NCBI GenBank assembly: GCA_002104895.1
Contig: MCFG01000635.1
Coordinates: 1 to 20,644, forward strand
Reading direction: 5' to 3'
Length of the DNA: 20,644 nt
Source of the DNA: Anaeromyces robustus
Taxonomy: Eukaryota; Neocallimastigomycota; Neocallimastigomycetes; Neocallimastigales; Neocallimastigaceae
The notes beneath the pieces were generated by a model that was not told where the DNA came from, did no database searches, and worked only from the letters and a program-made list of their open reading frames with translations. The translations under genes and the position numbers were made by a program. Position 1 is the first letter of the stretch; each line of letters begins with the position of its first letter. Shown piece after piece: positions 18,291-20,644 of this stretch.

Positions 18291-18870
18291 TTATTTAGAC
18301 CCCACAATGCAACTCTGCATTCTCTGTCCTTAAGAAACGTTTAATAACTTCTCCCGTCCTTCTCCATCCCGACAATACTAAAAAATTTATGTCGAATGCG
18401 ACGCCAGCAACTTTGCTGTTGAAACAGTTCTTTCGCAATATGATGATGATAATAAACTTCATCCTGTTACGTATCATTCGAGAAGTCTTAATAATGCCGA
18501 ACTTAACTATCCGATCACTGATAAAGAACTTCTGGCTATTAAAGATTCTTTCTCCACTTGGCGTCATCTTTTATTAAGTGCAAAGTTTAAGGTGAAAGTC
18601 TTCATCGACCATAAAAATCTTATTTATATTCTTGGTGAGAAAATTGGTAACCAACGACAACATCGTTGGCATTTATTTTTCCAAGAGTATGATTTTGAAC
18701 TAATATATCGCCAAGGAAATAAAAACGGTAAGCTAGACTCTTTATCAAGAAGAGCTGATTATATTAAAGAAGATTTAGAGGAAGAACCAGAGTTCATTCT
18801 GGATAAAAAAATATTAGTTCTACTCCTTGCCTCATTAGTATCACAAATGATTTTCTTTCAAATATAAAAA
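18291..18870 (+). pseudogene. RNase H and connection of element D
   Basis: With one frame change near 18300 and another near 18390 the sequence gives VECDASNF (about 18395), SLNNAELNYPITDKELLAI (about 18490-18545), FIDHKNLIYI (about 18600) and RQGNKNGKLDSLSRR (about 18710). These are the acidic and conserved blocks of Ty3/gypsy RNase H. The open segment from 18592 ends at 18867. One or more indels break it. Confidence 0.85.
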
Positions 18871-19053
18871 AGCATCTAGAAAATGATCCTGTAGCCGAAG
18901 ACCTTCGTATCTATTTCTCTCTCAACAACGCTAATCAAGTTATTTTTATAAACCGTTCAGAAAATTGAATAAATTCAAAATAGAAGACAATCTTATATTT
19001 TATAATAATTTAATTTATATACCCAAGGAACTTCTCAAAGCTTTTAATTTGTG
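18871..19053 (+). pseudogene. Integrase N-terminal stub of element D
   Basis: Following RNase H, frames contain KKHLENDPVAEDLRIY and, after a stop near 18967, KIEDNLIFYNNLIYIPKELL. This is the segment just before the integrase zinc domain in Ty3/gypsy. A TGA is met at 19051-19053 and no zinc or catalytic motif follows, so the integrase is lost. Confidence 0.65.
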
Positions 19054-19111
19054 AAATAAAAAAAATTATAAAATATTTTCTTTACATTATCAATATCAAT
19101 TTTAATATTAA
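19054..19111. other. AT-rich joint
   Basis: Between the end of element D and the L2 LTR. It has no polypurine tract, so the LTR does not look like the natural 3' LTR of element D. Confidence 0.5.
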
Positions 19112-19139
19112 TGTAACGAATCTCACAATTAATAAAATA

Positions 19140-19211
19140 GTAACCATGGTCTAGTGGTTAGTCACTATGACCATCTGGGCGAACACTCTGGGTTCGACTC
19201 ACACTTGTTAC
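19140..19211 (+). other. 72-nt tRNA-like segment in L2 copy 2
   Basis: GTAACCA (19140-19146) pairs with TTGTTAC (19205-19211) at six of seven positions, exactly 72 nt apart end to end. Inside are an A box TGGTCTAGTGG (19147-19157) and a B box GTTCGACTC (19192-19200). The A box equals the D-arm wording of tRNA-Glu/Asp. The anticodon and T stems are imperfect, so I call it tRNA-derived and not a tRNA gene. Confidence 0.72.
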
Positions 19212-19436
19212 AAACTTTATTAAAATTTTATTTTTTAAATTTTTTTATTATAAATTTCTGTATTTTATTTCTGTATTTTTATTTCTGTATTTTACGTAGA
19301 AATTAATAGAATACAATCAAAAATTTAAGACAACTTTTATATTAAATTTTTCTAAATTTTTCTATAAGATTTTAATCAAAAGTTTCTAGAAATTTTAAAT
19401 AACTTTTTACGAAGAAAACTATTTTTCCATAAAAAG

Positions 19437-19446
19437 TATAAATAGG
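19437..19446 (+). promoter_or_regulatory. TATA box of L2 copy 2
   Basis: TATAAATAGG followed by TGTAAAATT, identical to L2 copy 1 in an otherwise diverged stretch. Confidence 0.6.
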
Positions 19447-19602
19447 TGTAAAATTTTTTAATGATTAATTCTTCGCGATTTTATTAATTAATTATAAGTA
19501 ATTCAGAATATTACAAAATTAATTAATAAATAAATAAATTTTTACTTTTAATAAATCTAATAAAACAAGTTCTTATAAAACCAATTTTCTTTTCTGATTT
19601 AC

Positions 19603-19726
19603 TTTCTGTGTAGACCTGTTGGGTCAATCAAAATAATTGTGTAAAATAATTTACTTATTTTTTACAATTTATTACAATAAAATCGCCCAAAAGTTAGTAA
19701 TTAAACCCAATACCTTTACACAGAAA
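19603..19726. repeat. Interrupted 22-bp inverted repeat
   Basis: 19603-19624 (TTTCTGTGTAGACCTGTTGGGT) is an inverted match of 19705-19726 at about 17 of 22 positions: ACCCAA and TACACAGAAA match, the centre differs. About 80 bases lie between the arms. It spans the end of L2 copy 2 and leads into the motif array. Confidence 0.55.
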
Positions 19727-19737
19727 AAAATTTTCCA

Positions 19738-20207
19738 AACTACCCTCCGGAATACATAGAAACTACCCTACTTTCTGGGACCACCCTACGGACTATCTTA
19801 GACTATCCTACATTAAATCTTAGACTACACTACTTATATTTGGGACTACCCTCCGGACAATTATAAACTATCCTCTATAAATTTCTTTAGACTACCCTCC
19901 GGACAATTATAAACTACCCTCTGTAAATTTCTTTAGACTACCCTCCGTAATTTCTTTTTAGACTATCTTCCGGACCACTACAAACTACCCTCTATAATAA
20001 TTCTTTTTATAACCTCCGTAATTTCTTACTTAGCACAAGACTACCCTACGGAATAAATTATATTATCGAAGACTACCCTACGGAAAATATTGTCCCTAAT
20101 CGAAATCATAAATTACCTTTAAATTACACCTGAACTATTTTAAATATAGTGTTAGACTACCCTACGGAATATAATATTGTTGAAAACTACCCTACGGAAA
20201 ATACTGT

Positions 20208-20243
<36 letters not shown>

Positions 20244-20325
20244 TTTTTTATTACTCCTAAACCACTACTGAACTGCCTTAAAAATAGTAAAAGACTACCC
20301 TACGTACAATAGACTACCCTACGGA
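19738..20325. repeat. Dispersed array of GACTACCCT(A/C)CGGA
   Basis: About 20 copies of a 14-base motif, strong or degenerate, lie in 590 bp. Strong copies start at 19738, 19779, 19844, 19890, 19936, 19961, 20039, 20071, 20154, 20185, 20293 and 20312. The left half prefers CTCCGG and has a 46-bp period (19844, 19890, 19936), with a weaker AAACTACCCTCT sub-motif between (19866, 19911, 19983). The right half prefers CTACGG and pairs copies 31-32 bp apart inside a longer unit (20039 and 20154 start matching blocks). The motifs are GC-rich islands in AT-rich DNA. All frames have stops, so it is not coding. Function unknown. Confidence 0.88.
20212..20249. repeat. A28-T10 run inside the array
   Basis: 28 consecutive A followed by 10 T interrupts the second long unit of the motif array. 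It could be a poly(A) relic of a reverse-transcribed insertion or homopolymer expansion; no target duplication is evident. Confidence 0.7.
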
Positions 20326-20329
20326 AAGA

Positions 20330-20644
20330 AAAAAAAAAAAATTAATTATTTTTTATTTATAATAAATTACTTACCTGAAATAGTGGTAAGAAAATAACGT
20401 GTTGTAATAAAATTTTTGTGTTTTTTTTTTAATTTTGTCATAAGGAGAATCGTTATAGAGGATCCTTATAAAATATTCTTCCTTTTTCTAATTAATTTTT
20501 CGAGTTTCACATTGGCCCTCGCTGGTAGGCTCAGACGTAAGTCCTACATTCAGCTCGAGTAAGTTGATAAACTGAAAGAACAGCAGTGTGAAATAGAAAA
20601 AAAAAAATTACTAAAAGGTTAAATAAGTCCATAAAACTTTTTCT
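20330..20644. other. No gene; structured, GC-richer stretch
   Basis: No open frame of note. There is a hairpin ATAAGGA/TCCTTAT (20440-20446, 20463-20469). A second, nested structure has outer arms TTTCACATTG (20505-20514) and CAGTGTGAAA (20584-20593) enclosing an inner GTAGG/CCTAC pair (20525-20529, 20543-20547). The enclosed 69 bases are near 45% GC, clearly above background. A structured RNA or element end is possible, but I recognise neither. Confidence 0.5.

Larger units (their letters stand above)
17571..19053 (+). mobile_element. Ty3/gypsy element D fragment (RT, RNase H, integrase start)
   Basis: This is a pol fragment from a different Ty3/gypsy family, visibly less AT-rich than elements A to C. 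It lacks LTRs that can be assigned, gag and protease. Its RT starts in mid-domain right after copy B RNase H, with only a TT overlap at the join, and its integrase stops near 19053. Confidence 0.82.
19112..19666 (+). mobile_element. LTR family L2, copy 2
   Basis: It begins TGTAACGAATCTC like 8774, and keeps the tRNA-like segment, the three TTTCTGTATTTTA-like repeats (19255-19294), the TATA box (19437-19446) and a TTACTTTNTG block (about 19599). The right edge is uncertain: ACA at 19664-19666 followed by ATTTA would give a target duplication one base off from ATTAA at 19107-19111. No primer-binding site follows, so it is probably a solo LTR. Confidence 0.68.

Noticed and set aside
18295-18577. 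Two opposing frames over RNase H of element D
   Set aside because: The RNase H motifs are in a different plus frame; these are out-of-frame or antisense readings.
19140-19211. Functional tRNA gene
   Set aside because: The anticodon arm and T stem do not pair well, and the unit lies within a repeated LTR.
19738-20325. CRISPR array
   Set aside because: The motif is short and degenerate, spacing is irregular, spacers are AT-rich and partly repeated, and the setting is eukaryotic.
20505-20593. Box C/D snoRNA
   Set aside because: A CTGA occurs near the 3' side but there is no box C next to the 5' stem.

Overview
This 20.6 kb window is extremely AT-rich (GC roughly one fifth by eye) and eukaryotic. 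I see no intact host gene. Almost everything recognisable is a broken LTR retrotransposon of the Ty3/gypsy type or a smaller element nested in one. Asn-rich (AAT)n tracts, very low GC, fungal-like Ty3/gypsy polyproteins and a fragment of large-subunit rRNA suggest an early-diverging, AT-rich fungus such as an anaerobic gut fungus (Neocallimastigomycota). A dictyostelid-like protist is an alternative. This is inference; no taxonomic marker is intact.

Layout. 1-869: AT-rich spacer with an 18-bp perfect hairpin. 870-1835: TIR element copy 1. 1836-11470: Ty3/gypsy element A on the minus strand: 3' LTR 1836-~2934, T45 run, integrase, RNase H, RT, protease, Asn-rich linker, gag, leader, primer-binding site, truncated 5' LTR. 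Its gag carries two young insertions: a compact LTR element (6894-8737, two apparently identical 593-bp LTRs, TSD TATTA) and a solo LTR (8774-9303, TSD ATTAT). Subtracting both, with one TSD copy each, restores one open frame from the gag start at 10167 to a TAG at 6485-6487, after which the same frame continues into protease. 11471-13711: truncated minus-strand element C (gag with CCHC knuckle, PBS, LTR).

13712-17570: second copy (B) of the element A family, on the plus strand, internally deleted. It is split by TIR element copy 2 (14400-16177, 8-bp TSD GAGTTCAC), which is itself split by a solo LTR (15423-16054, TSD TTCAT). 17571-19053: RT, RNase H and the start of integrase from an unrelated, less AT-rich Ty3/gypsy element D, fused in the same orientation to copy B. 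A ~98-nt piece of the 5' part of LSU rRNA lies inside its RT. 19112-~19666: second copy of the 8774-9303 LTR family; both copies carry a tRNA-like segment with A and B boxes plus a TATA box. 19738-20325: about 20 dispersed copies of GACTACCCT(A/C)CGGA, an array I cannot assign to any known feature. 20330-20644: no gene, but a GC-richer stretch with nested inverted repeats.

Nothing here works as a cellular pathway. The window reads as a transposon graveyard with clear nesting order, containing several small non-autonomous families and one unexplained motif array.
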